The translations under genes and the position numbers were made by a program. A stretch of 64,000 bases of DNA from Owenia fusiformis (lineage: Eukaryota; Annelida; Polychaeta; Sabellida; Oweniidae): NCBI GenBank assembly GCA_903813345.2, contig CAIIXF020000001.1, positions 43,927,366-43,991,365 of the forward strand, written 5' to 3'. Numbering within the stretch: the first letter of the stretch is position 1; each line of letters opens with the position of its first letter. The notes under the pieces were generated by a model that was given only the letters and a program-made list of their open reading frames with translations, made no database searches and was not told where the DNA came from. Shown here piece after piece: positions 37,731-49,023 of the stretch.

Positions 37731-38334
37731 TACAGTGTGGGCCAAAAAAACAAAACCCGAGTTTAAAGATGAATATCATTATATATATGTTAAGTCATGC
37801 CATGCATTATGTATCATATCAAATTGAAAAACTACTGTTTTCATTCTTGCGGAGTTAAAGGCTAAAATTGGGGGTGTCATGAGTGACCAAAAAATTATTC
37901 ATTGCTGATTTCCAAATTGTGGAAAATGGAGGGAAATTTGAACTTCGGCACCTTCAAAAGATGTACAGTTATACAAGTTTAGTGCAAAATTCACTAATGA
38001 TACTTATATCTTTTTAATTAATTATTATTATTAATTGTATCTTACTCCTAAATGAATTTATAATGATTTAGTCAAGCATATTGAGTGCAGCTGTGACTGC
38101 AATATGAAGAGAAATGTGAAGGGAATTTTCATTTTTTGATTTTTTCTTGCTCATGACATCCCTGGTGTCACTTTTAGCCTCCAAATCCACAAAAACAGAG
38201 GTTTTTCAATCGAATGGTGTCATATTGTTATGATTTATGTTTAAAATGATATATAATACGAGGCATGGTTTAAGATGTACCATATGAATCATTCATCTTT
38301 AATCTTGGGTATTGTTTGTTTGGGCCACCCTGTA
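37731..38334. mobile_element. 604-bp inverted-repeat element with TACAG(G/T)GTGG ends
   Basis: The left end TACAGTGTGGGCCAAA... and the right end ...TTTGGGCCACCCTGTA are imperfect inverted repeats over roughly 100 bp, including TTTAAAGATGAAT and CATGCC..GTATTAT..ATATCAT blocks. The TA at both edges fits a Tc1/mariner-type TA target. No ORF. Same terminal style as 44337-44724. Confidence 0.7.
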
Positions 38335-39128
38335 TATGGAAAATGATGTTATAGAAAATATATGTATGTTTGTACTGGTTGAATCTGCTTCCTGGAGTAA
38401 ACATTTTACAAATCCTTTGTAGTCTAATTATGTTCTGAAGTTTTTTAGATTAAGTGATATCTCGAAAATGTTAAAATCGTTCGTACCCTTTTTATCTCCG
38501 ATTTTAAACCATTCTAAGTCATTTATTTCTTGAGATTTGACACATAACACTTTGTATACAGTAATGCAAGAGGCGCAAGAGGCAAAGATATATGGTATGT
38601 GTTATATCTAAGATCTTTTTTGATAGGCTCAAGTAGCATCCTAAATCAGGCTAAAGTAGTTAACTGATTAACTAACTCTTCAAATTAACTCTGTTAAACT
38701 ACATTGTATTTCCTTTATTCCTTCTTAGTTCCCAAATGATTTTCTTTTATCACATTGTATTGTAAGAGCTTTGGCATTAATAGGCCTCCATCCAGCAGTA
38801 TATTGTTTGTTAACCTAAATCAGTCTGACTCCCTATGTTTACCCTGTCATACATGTCCAATTATTGTACCATAGACAGTATTTGTTACACTGGTTACTCA
38901 ATTTTCTTATATAGATTAGTGTCTGACTTGAATGCAGATGGTTCTTGCATTCTGCTATTTTAGCAATTGAAGATACTCATGTAATAAGTAGGGCAATCGA
39001 CTCTTCTCTAAAATTAAATCGAAAAAACTGCATTCATAGCTATCATACTGTAGCTATCTTCACTGGGGGTATCTTGCATTGTTCGAGGTGATAACTCTTT
39101 GTTCATATGAATGAGTAAGATTCAAAAG

Positions 39129-39290
39129 CAGACCCATAGCCAGGGGGTTTTGGGGCCAAAAATTCTTTCAAAATCATGCAGTTTTTTACCATTTTGAGCT
39201 GTTGTCAAAAGTGACCCCCCCTGGAATGTTCTAAAAAGTGAACCCCTTGGCAAATCCTGGCCAAGGGTCTGAAAAGTGTGTACATGTACT
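39129..39290 (+). repeat. Dispersed repeat B, copy 1
   Basis: This stretch shares TTTCAAAATCATGCAGTTTT, ACCATTTTGA, AAAAGTGAACCCC and a CCTGGCCAAGGG-type end with 54049-54230. The tail motif also resembles a fragment at 62590-62632. It is a dispersed, probably nonautonomous repeat, with no coding capacity. Confidence 0.55.
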
Positions 39291-39909
39291 TGGGAATTGT
39301 GACTTAGCATTTGGCTTAATTATTTGTGTCGTCACACATGTTCATTCAAACTCAAGTACACAAAATATAGGTAGCAACTAAGGGCGGCATTCTGTGAAAC
39401 AAAGCCTTTCTTGATTTCTTATCAAGGTTGATAAAAATAAGCCAATTTTAAATGATATTTTTCATGTTCAAGTATTTTGCAAGCCTATTTTCAAAATGCA
39501 TGGGAGATCACTGAAGTGTTATCTTCAATGACATACGAATTAACACTTTGTTCTTTTAATAACAGTATCATGCATGTCATGTTATGTTATATAATACAAA
39601 CAAAGAGATAAGCTACATGTTTCACTTCCCCGAGGGGTTTCATGTGATGTGCCAGTAATTGTATACAGTATGTATTTAATATCACATGTACATGCATAAT
39701 GATCACGTTTGTTTGCCATATATTACATCAGAGGTATCCTTTTATGTATTTGCAGGTAAGGGTGACTGATCATATACGCTCGCTTTATACACCTACAAGG
39801 TGGAGTGCCAAAACTATAGACTGGCACAACAACTATTGAGGAAGCTTTAGCCTAACTGAATATTACGTCTCTGTGGGCTTACCGTCAACGATTATTTTCT
39901 CAAAGTGAA

Positions 39910-40401
39910 ATGGCTGCGTCTGCAGAGCTAAGTCTGGATATGGAAGTTCAGGCTTCAGAAGTTATCGAGATAGAAGAGGATTTAGAAAAAGACTTTGAAG
40001 AACTTGGTCATGATTTAGAAATTCCTACAAGGAGGGACCTAAGTGAGTCTACTAACACTGTATTAAAAGACATTACACCTGTTATTGATGACAATTTGGC
40101 AGACTCTCATAGAGACAAGAATGTCAGTTTTAAAGGAAATTATATTGTCAATGACCGTATTACTGTTCCTAAAAAATATGCAGTTGAAGAGAACCCTGAT
40201 TATATCTATTGGAAGACGACTAATGCACGCCTTCTCGTGAAGAGTCAGCAGGACCTAGTGCGTAACTTACAGTTCATGAAGGAGGGGCTGGGGCGCATGG
40301 AACAGGAGATCAACACATTGAAAGAAGGACTGGTCTTCTCGAGGAGATGCAATAATGTCAAAACAATGCTTTTCAGCCCAGAGGGATATTCAACATGTTA
40401 A
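39910..40401 (+). CDS. Hypothetical acidic coiled-coil protein, 163 aa
   Basis: I do not recognise this ORF. The start has a fair context (AAAGTGAAATGG). The product has an acidic N-terminus (EVIEIEEDLEKDFEELG), a polar middle and a helical C-terminal half with heptad-like spacing (SQQDLVRNLQFMKEGLGRME, then INTLKEGL). Codon use and residue composition look like real protein, unlike neighbouring ORFs. An acceptor-like TTTGCAG ends at 39756, so an exon could begin at 39757 with about 150 bases of 5' UTR. The ORF could also be one exon of a longer gene. No domain is assigned. Confidence 0.45.
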   Translation: MAASAELSLDMEVQASEVIEIEEDLEKDFEELGHDLEIPTRRDLSESTNTVLKDITPVIDDNLADSHRDKNVSFKGNYIVNDRITVPKKYAVEENPDYIYWKTTNARLLVKSQQDLVRNLQFMKEGLGRMEQEINTLKEGLVFSRRCNNVKTMLFSPEGYSTC

Positions 40402-42115
40402 CAGGTTTGCATGGTGGGATTCATCAAAGCAAACATTGGATATGTATATTTAAAGAACTATTAAGTAGTGTGTGATTTCCCAAAATATTAGATATATCCT
40501 GAAAAAAAGCTTTGCATTGTGAGATTTTCTGTAGCCAATATGGAATATACATGGCTAAGCAATGCATACTAAGTCAGCCACAAGATACAAGAGCCGAGCT
40601 TCACATGATTGATAATGTGCATGCATTTTTAGTGATGCTTCACTATTTAATGGACTGGATATTGGCCTGAAACCAACTAATGCTTAGTAACTAGAAAGTA
40701 GACAACAGGAGGATATACTATATGGTGTTCAATTTAGTATCATGGATATATTTGTTATAATTTATCATTTGGAAGTGGTGGTCTTACATGTATATGTTGA
40801 TCTGTCCATCACTCCATATGACTATTACAGAAAATATGATACAATATTTCAGGATGACATTGATCCTATCAATGATAGATTAAAAACTTATTTGCTATTT
40901 TACATAATAACATCGACAGTAGAAATATTTTTTGGAATATGATTGCTTTATTTAGTTACTACCAGAATCAAAGGTGAATACATACAAATAAGCTTACATA
41001 TTGTATAAAAAATATAAAATGAACACAAAAACTAGAACGAGGCTGATAGGTGCACCTCCTAGCTATCAGCAGTATTCAAAAATCATATTTCTGCATTGTT
41101 ACACATATGCATACTAAATGGATCTTTAAGTTTATCAATTTCATTTACTTAATTATGCAGTCATGTTGCCCTTCTTTTCAATAATGTCATTTATTCACAT
41201 GGACTCATGGTTGGCTGAATAATCATTTATTTTGCACAGTAGGCCAAAATTGGTTTTGGATAAAGTTTTAGAGATTACAACAGTCAGTGCACAGGTCTGG
41301 TGCTATCTCCTGACTTTACTTTTTGTGACCTTTTCCTTTGAGGCTATCTCAATAGCAAAGTGTTCACCACCCCTCAACAACATTGCAACATTGTAAAGAG
41401 GAGAAATGTAGCTTCATGGTACATTGAATGAAATAGATGCAGTCATCACTGATTTTATGGTTTTACAATTTATTTGTTTGTTGCATTTTTTGAACACCCT
41501 GTATCTTCAATAATAAATCCGAAAATCGTGAATTCCAAAAATTTGGGAACACAAGGAAGCATTTCCAAAAGTTCTAAAATCAGATGGATTGGGCAAAAAG
41601 TCAGTTTCATGCCAGCCCTAACCAAGCCCATTTGGAAATGTAGGTGTTTTACATGGGTTTATTGAAGGGATGCTTGATATTTTGATTGGGAAATCTATCA
41701 TATCACCCCGAAGTGATGGCTTCTGAGTGTATATGGGAATGGATATACATGCATACTGTTTAATAGATATACATCTTAAATAATATCATCAGTTGTAGTT
41801 TTGCAATTTATTTAAAAAAATAAAACAGTTAATGTTAAGTTTATTAAATGAATTTATGGCACACTATTTTTCTATTTAAATGAAGCACATTGAATGATCA
41901 CAACTTGGCTATACATGACATACCCACACCTCAAGAAAAATGGCCCTGATATCATATTCATTGAGCAATTTAATGGTACACTTTCTCTTGAAAAAGTAAA
42001 ACTTCCAGATTTGTTGAATTTTCTAGCAGAAATCGCCTGGCCTCCCTCTGTTCATTTTGTCCAATCACCAGGCAGGGTAACATTACACACCCAATCTGTT
42101 GCATTACAATACTAC
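40402..42115. other. Intergenic AT-rich DNA
   Basis: No gene is supported. CACCCTGTA at 41497 resembles a right terminus of the TACAG...CTGTA elements but no left end is found, so it may be a solo remnant. Confidence 0.45.
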
Positions 42116-42675
42116 AGTATATGTTTTGAATGATGTAACGTTACACACACAATTGTTTTATGGTGTACCAATTACAATATATATTTTGAATGATGTAACA
42201 TTAAACACATGTGTTATGAATGATGTAACATTAAACACACAATTGCTTTATGGTGTTACATTACAATATATGTTTTGAATGATGTAATATTACACACAAT
42301 TGTTTTATGGTGTTACATTACAATATATGTTTTGAATGATGTAATATTACACACAATTGTTTTATGGTGTTACATTACAATATATATTTTGAATGATGTA
42401 ACATTACACATACAATTGTTTTAAGGTGTTACAGTACAATATATATTTTGAATGATGTAACATTACACACAATTGTTTTGTGGTGTCATATTACAATATA
42501 TGTTTTGAATGATGTAATATTACACACAATTGTTTTGTGGTGTTACAATTCAATATATGTGTTGGATGATGTAACATTACACAAACAATTGTTTTAAGGT
42601 GTTACATTACAAATATATGTTTTGAATGATGTAACATTACAGGTACAATTGTTTTATGGTGTTACATTACACATT
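42116..42675 (+). repeat. Minisatellite, ~59-bp unit, about nine to ten copies
   Basis: TTTTGAATGATGTAA(C/T)(A/G)TTACAC is followed by ACAATTGTTTTATGGTGTTA and CATTACAATATATG. The block recurs at about 59-bp steps from 42123 to 42660, with one short unit near 42210. Copies differ by single substitutions and small indels. It is noncoding and lies between the hypothetical gene and thioredoxin. Confidence 0.85.
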
Positions 42676-43829
42676 ACACAGCTTACACTTTGAAGCACAT
42701 ATATATTCTTTGGTTTTTAAGTTCAGCTGGTTGCGTCACAGTGCTGAGGTGATGTTTGCATTCTTATTGGTTTTCTTGGTATGAGTGATTGCTGTCATCA
42801 ATGGTATATAATTATGCTGCTGTGCAGTAATCAATAAATAATAACAGTTATCAATATGTATAATATAATCGTCAATAATGGAACATGTTCTTGCTAATGA
42901 GGCACATTCAAATATCAAGGAGATTATATGATATGGTTGATGCCGCAAGGTTCATATGTACATAAGTATTACAATGAGATACATAATACATGTACAGTTA
43001 ATATACAGAAATTTAGTGTTGGGACAAAATATTGCAATTATCAAAGATTTTAATAATTACAGTTTTTCATATTTACAGTATGAAAAAAAATAGTACAAAT
43101 TTGCCTGTTTAAACCAATCCTGTCTCTTATTAGTAAACCTAATGAGTAACTAACTATGAAGTGTTGTTTAACAGTAATATATTACACAGTATGTGGCATG
43201 GCATAGGGCATTAGGGCAATATCACTGACATTAATAGAGTTGTGTATGTAGTACCTTGGGAGAATAGCTTGTCATACATTGGCATACATTTCCAGCTAAC
43301 AACGATTTAATTAAACAACCTCCCGCAAGTAAAACTAAGGAAAAGTCATTTTTGTGATGATATATTAAGGTTTGTAGGAATTAGTGAGGGATGTAAGATA
43401 TTTTCATGATATGAATTATCATTTAAAGAAAAATAGGTACTTAGATTGAATTCTGAGAGAAAATTGCATTGAATAAAGTGCTGACAATAAATAAAGGCCA
43501 TGGTAGTCTATTTACACAAGTCTCTAAGATGTTGTCTTTTGGAAAATCTATAACTCCCAAGATATTAATGCATACACAGTATAGCACCATAATGTATCTA
43601 TCTCAAAATAGTTTTGTTTGATTGGAAGGTATTACATGCTATAGAATCAATTGCATTACCTGTCGATGCTGCATATGATATTAGATGCCGCAGTTAGATA
43701 AGCACAAGCCATATACTGTATGTTAGAGCAGTATTGAACCTCAGGACATCATCATTGTCAGGGAAAGGACTATTGGAAATTGAATTTCTGGATTCAGTAC
43801 ACAGTCTCTACAGTTGGCGCATATTTCAG
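42676..43829. other. Region upstream of thioredoxin
   Basis: AT-rich, with no recognised gene. An acceptor-like TTTCAG ends at 43829, so thioredoxin may have an upstream noncoding exon here; I cannot place it. Confidence 0.4.
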
Positions 43830-43850
43830 GCAGGAAGAATCCTCGGCAAT

Positions 43851-46800
43851 ATGATGAAAGAAGTGGATAATGAGGTATGTTATGTTGTTGATAATGTAGG
43901 TGATATTATTGTTTTTATCTGGCTATTCATATCATAGACAGAGGTAATACATAAACATTGGTAATTACATTTTTTTTGATAGATTTCTATGACATGGTGA
44001 AAAAACATTCAAGATGATTACCACTGTGCTAGTGTTGTTAATAATGTAGGTTTTTATCTGGCTATTCATATCATAGACAGAGGTAATACCTGCTACACAT
44101 TGGTAATTACATTTTCCCAGAATTTTTGATAGATTTCTACGACAGGTGAAAAAAAACATTCAAGATGATACCACTGTGCTGTAAAAACAGTGTGGTTGAT
44201 TTATTGAGTAGCATCTTTAACATTGAGTGTGTTCATGAAGGTGCTGAACTTATATATATAGGTTAATTGCTATTTCATAAAATCGTAGATAGTCTATGGA
44301 AGAAGATTTTCTAAAGAGTAATGATTTTTTACTTACTACAGGGTGTCAAAAAACGGACCGTAAGAAACTTGAATAATTTAGTCAATTTTGCCTTGAAATT
44401 TTAGAATAATTTAGTCCATTCAATGTGAATTTTGTTCTGAAATGATGTAAGCCCCAATAGCAATTGTTCTTGGAATAAACTTGGAATATTCAGAAAGAAA
44501 TCCGGATTGAATTGTGGGCAATGTGCATAGAAAGGAGAGGTGCACATTTGGGGCATGTTTCTGTCTGGAACTTTAGTTTTTGATTTAATAGATTGGGAGG
44601 TTATTATCAAGCTTTCACAACAAAACTCACTTTGAATGAACTTAATAATTCTGAAATTTCAAGACAAAATATGCAAAATTGAGTTATGCAACTTTCTTAC
44701 AGTCCTGTTTTTGGACACCCTGTAGTTCACATTGGGTTAATTTTTAAATATTTCATGTATGTATGTTTTTAATGTGAATGATCAGAAAGTTGGTATGACA
44801 TCTAGACTGTAATTGGCAAACCGCAAGGCAATGGTTGTATCAAAAAATGACTTTTGGCATTTTTCTATGTCCTAATTTAGATATTATCAGATTTTATGCC
44901 TACATGCAGTCATCATTGGAAGAATGTTTATTGTATTGAAATATTTGACAGAAAGCAACCATTATATTGACCTCGTTAACCTATTAAAATGACCTCACCA
45001 ATACTTTGTAGCAAATACAATGACCTGACCAAACCAATACAGGTACATATCCAACCAATTTGATGACCTCTTCAAAATATAGTGACATTGCCGTTACAAT
45101 ACATGTAGAACCACTGACCTCGTCATAATTTTATTTGCAATAGATGTTTCTGATAAATTGTGCCATCTTTTGATCCATCAGAGAAACCACAATATATTGG
45201 CAAGTTTGATGATGTCATTGGCTGTAGGTAGCAATCTGTCCATGCAAAAATAGTATTACCTTATTGCTAATTTTGAAAAAGTACAACCTATGACCTCATC
45301 AAGCCCACCGATATATTGTGGTTTGATCAAAAGATGGCATGATTTATCAGAAACATCTATTACACATGACAGGATGTGTCGTATTCTCTAAAATATTTTC
45401 TAGGATATGTTCTAATATTGCATGTTCTAGGATGTTTGTCAATAGCATGTGCTGTTCCTTTTAGGATGTGTTTTATGATCTACTGAGGAAAGCTGGCAAC
45501 AAACTTGTTGTGGTTGACTTCTGGGCATCCTGGTGTGGCCCTTGCAAAATGATTGGTCCCCATTTTGAGGTAATGTATAGATTCACAATACTAAATACTG
45601 GTGTGCAGTATCCAATAAAATATGATATGAGGTACTTTAGAAATGTACATTAGTCATTAAAGTACAACGAGGCCTGTAAGGTGGAACACTTCAAAGTTCC
45701 AAGACTATAAGATGAACATCTCCCAAGTGGAAAGCCTTTTAGAGGTGTTTCTTTGTACATGTATAATACTTGAGTAGGAAAACTGAAAATGAGTGGACTT
45801 AAAGGTTGTTTGATTCAATGGACAATTTTGAGATTATTTATTTTAATTGTAAATGTAATAATATGTTGGCATAATTAATAAATGATATTTATTTGAACTG
45901 AAAGGTAGTATCAGATCCAGTGAGCAACCTTAAGAAAAAATGTCTAAATTTTTGAACATTTTTGGCTCATATCAATTCTTATATTTTCTAAAAATACCCA
46001 GAAGTGCATACATTATTTGAGGAAAACTAAAGATTTCTACCATACTTGATTCATTATTTATATCAATAATAACAAAGTGAATCTAATTAACTTCACAAAT
46101 TCATAACACATCATGGATCTTTTGGGAGATATTATATTTTAGATTGTAAGGAATACATCAGTAGGTCAGCTGTACATGTTGCTTGCAATTTTGTAACCCC
46201 CTGTTGATCTGATCCTGCCTTTAAATAACATCCAATTGCTATGGAAAATAATTGATCCAGAACAGACTTTGGTAGTCTTGCATCAATCTCATCTTTTACC
46301 ATCCCCCAAAGTCTTTCATACACAGGGACAGAAAAAAGATAAAGGAAGAACTCATGGCTTGATGTAAGATTTTAGCATATGATATTTCACTAAACATTGC
46401 AATAAATGTTCATATTGCAGAAACTGTCAGCTGATGAAGAGTTTAAAGATGTTGTATGTATTAAGGTGGAAGCGGAGGTGTGTGAGGTTAGTAATAGAGT
46501 TCCTCCTTATACATAATATCCTCTTAATAGAGTATGTCAATAACTTAGTACCATTTAATTGATTTTTATGTGAATACCTCACTGATGGCTAAATGGATGA
46601 CTCCAGGTATTAATTGATTGCTTTTTCTGTCTTCTGTTATGTCAACCTTTCGTAACAGTTTCATTGTGCAAGTCTCCATGGAGGTTTATTGGGAAAACGG
46701 AGTGATACTGAATTTAATCATTAATGTGGCGATATACCTACCTTATATCCTCTTGAAACTTAAAATAAGTCAGTTTTGTTATGCCACAAAGATGTAGAGA

Positions 46801-47477
46801 ATAATTGTAAGAAGTGTATTTTCTTGCCATTGATCAACCTATTGTACATGCATACGGTATTGGCTTACTGCAGAGAAAATCACTTGGGTTATCATGTTTC
46901 ATTAGTGAGGATTAAATCTTCTGAATATATTTCCATTTTTAGAGCACCATTGAAGTTGCTTATAGCAAACATTGAGCTTCCCAATAAATTCACTATGGCA
47001 TTTTCTCATACTGTATTTGCAAGACCAAAAATGATGAAAGGAAAATACTTCTTTATCCTCTTGTAATGTTTTTCTTAATAAGGTTATTAAAAAATTTTGT
47101 CATCTCGTGTTTTTTTTGTCATGTTGTCCCACTTGGATTTGAGGGGAGGGAGTGTGGTGTTTTGCACCAAGTCTCTGTCCTCTATCACTAACTAACCTAA
47201 CCTTGTTAAAGGTAATCCGTAAAGAGGGTAAGGTTTGACACACAGGGACTTCATCATCATTGAATTCAATAGGCCTATCATAAATATTAATTTTTCTTAG
47301 TGAGGTCTTTCCCTTTTAGCTACTGTACTTGTACATTTCTAATTCCAGGATTTGGCAGAGGAATATGAAGTCGAATGTATGCCAACATTTGTGTTCATTA
47401 AGAAAGGAGAGAAAATAGACACAATGCTAGGAGCCAATAAGGCCAAGCTTAGAGAGATGATGACACAGTATAAGTGA
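43851..47477 (+). CDS. TXN: Thioredoxin
   Basis: A small cytosolic disulfide reductase. Four phase-0 exons: 43851-43874, 45465-45569, 46421-46486 and 47349-47477 (stop TGA), giving 107 residues against about 105 for animal thioredoxins. The product starts [11 protein letters not shown]. The active site [10 protein letters not shown] follows KLVVVDF, and the cis-proline loop is ECMPTFVF, followed by the GANKAKL segment. Of the extra cysteines known in vertebrate TXN, those before the CMPTF proline and in the VCED region are kept, while the Cys69 position is Tyr. Start choice: the ATG pair at 43851 matches the usual N-terminus. An acceptor-like AG at 43828-43829 suggests an upstream noncoding exon. 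Intron 1 carries a tandem duplication. Confidence 0.95.
43880..44185 (+). repeat. Tandem duplication (~150 bp, two copies) in thioredoxin intron 1
   Basis: The block TGTTGTTGATAATGTAGG ... TTTTTATCTGGCTATTCATA ... GACAGAGGTAATAC ... AAAAACATTCAAGATGAT ... CCACTGTGCT occurs twice in a row, starting just after the exon 1 donor. The copies differ by small indels. Confidence 0.75.
44337..44724. mobile_element. 388-bp MITE with TACAGGGTGTC ends in thioredoxin intron 1
   Basis: The left end TACAGGGTGTCAAAAAACGG and the right end TTTTTGGACACCCTGTA are inverted repeats. The match continues inward for about 80 bp (GTAAGAAACTTG.., TTTTGCCTTGAAATTT..). The TA at each edge fits a TA target. No coding capacity. 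Confidence 0.75.
45139..45361. mobile_element. 223-bp inverted-repeat element upstream of thioredoxin exon 2
   Basis: ATAGATGTTTCTGATAAATT at the left end is mirrored at the right end. The arms continue through GCCATCTTTTGATC and AACCACAATATAT for about 85 bp with few mismatches. It ends about 100 bases before the exon at 45465. Confidence 0.65.
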
Positions 47478-47850
47478 TTGTATAAACAACATGAATTGCA
47501 TATAGGATGATTCAATCAGGGTGCAAAACAATTCATTATTTGTGACAACTGTTGGTGCAATCAAGAGTACGAGTCAGATATTTCCAATCATGCAAGCCTT
47601 TCAGTATATAGGAAAATAATGACACCTTGTCCGCAAACCAATTTTCAAACACCCTGTATTAAAAAGATTACATTTTAGTTGTTGTGTTTGTGTTGTTACA
47701 TAATGGTAATCTAGTACAGCAAATGGATATATCATATGTACTATTTTTACAATAAGAACACCTCAATGGGATTCAAGATGCATCATTGACTCGTTACACT
47801 GTCAAAAGGGATTAGAAAACGATGAAGTTTATCCTTATGGAATAATAACT
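47478..47850. other. Thioredoxin 3' UTR / intergenic
   Basis: No canonical AATAAA is evident soon after the stop. TCAGGGTGCAAAACAATT at 47516 and ACACCCTGTA at 47648-47657 might bound a small MITE of about 140 bp, but their inner sequences match poorly. Confidence 0.35.
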
Positions 47851-48605
47851 AGATAATGGCAACTCCGCGGAGTAGCAAATCCCAACGAACAAAATATCAA
47901 TTACCGAATTCCAATCAATTATACTCATTACTTTGGTTAAAATTGAAAAAATTAGATTTTAGAATTGCGAATTCCTGCTAAGCAGCCATTTTGAAATTTC
48001 TGAGGTACAAATCTGAAAAATAATACCATAATTGTGATCTACTCCAAAAATCCTTCAATTTGAGTATAATATAGCCATACTTTGAAGGGATCGAAAAATT
48101 ATTGCGAAATCGTACATTAGATGGCCATTTTGAATTTTACGAGGCTCGAATCAGAAAAAAGATACAATATTTGCAATCTACTCTTAATTGCCTTTCATTT
48201 GAGTATAATAAAGCTATACTTCAGAAAGATCTAAAAATTAGCGAAAATTTCTGTTTTCCTGACCCCCCATACACGGCCCCTGGGGGTCAGGATGAAAAAC
48301 ACTGAATATATGTGAAATAGATAAATGTTGTGAATATACTACCAAAATTTCAAACAATAATATTAATTACTTTGGTTTAGAATGAAAAATTTATGATTTT
48401 TGCGAAAAAGTCCCATCATTTTTAAAGCGCCGGCCATCTTGAAAATTTTTTTTTTTGCGTAAAACTACTCATCAATATACATCTTTCCACTAAATATGAA
48501 GAAAATCCGTCTACTAGTATTTGAGTTATCTTCCGGACGGACTGACGGACGGAGGGCTTCACTATATCCCTACCGAACTTCGTTCGTTGGGATAATAATC
48601 TTGTT
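47851..48605 (-). mobile_element. Dispersed repeat A, copy 3 (inverted orientation)
   Basis: Read on the minus strand it starts near 48600 with ATTATCCCAACGAACGAAGT, then a CCGTCCGTCAGTCCGTCC tract and GATAACTCAAATACTAG, and ends near 47885 with GTTCGTTGGGATTTGCTACT and GCGGAGTTGCCATT. The same two ends occur in copies 1 and 2. The interior is shorter, with AAAATGGC-type motifs at 47979, 48119 and 48428. Its better-preserved ends give the clearest view of the family's termini. Confidence 0.75.
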
Positions 48606-48876
48606 TTGACCGGAGAGTGGTAAAGGTTTCACTGTGTGAAAATAATTTTGAAGAGTTTAGTGTCACATTTGAATCAACCCCTAATGATGTAATAGTCATA
48701 TGACTAGAAATTGACATTCTTACAATGTTGTCCCAAAATTCAGATTGACCTTAAAGAAATTGAACAATAACAATTATTTAATAAAATTAAGTCACTTTCT
48801 TATTCCACACAACAAAATGTAATGACCTTTTACCCCCTCCCCAATTGTAATCAAATACATTATTGGGTGTACAACT

Positions 48877-49020
48877 AATGCCTTGGTCACATATGCTCCC
48901 ATCCATCGGCCGGCGCCAGGCGGATTGAGTGTTTTTTTCGATATTGTATTCAATTTTGAACAAAATACTCAATCGGCCAGGCGCCGTAGTGAAAATCGGA
49001 GCAAATGTGACCAAGGCATT
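48877..49020. mobile_element. 144-bp GC-richer MITE, AATGCCTTGGTCACA ends
   Basis: AATGCCTTGGTCACAT at 48877 and ATGTGACCAAGGCATT ending at 49020 are perfect inverted ends; the inner GCGCC and ATTGAGT blocks also pair. ACT flanks both sides (48874-48876 and 49021-49023), a possible 3-bp target duplication. Confidence 0.7.
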
Positions 49021-49023
49021 ACT

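Noticed and set aside
41894-42133. 79-codon plus-strand ORF
   Set aside because: It runs into the minisatellite and shows no recognisable domain or splice context.
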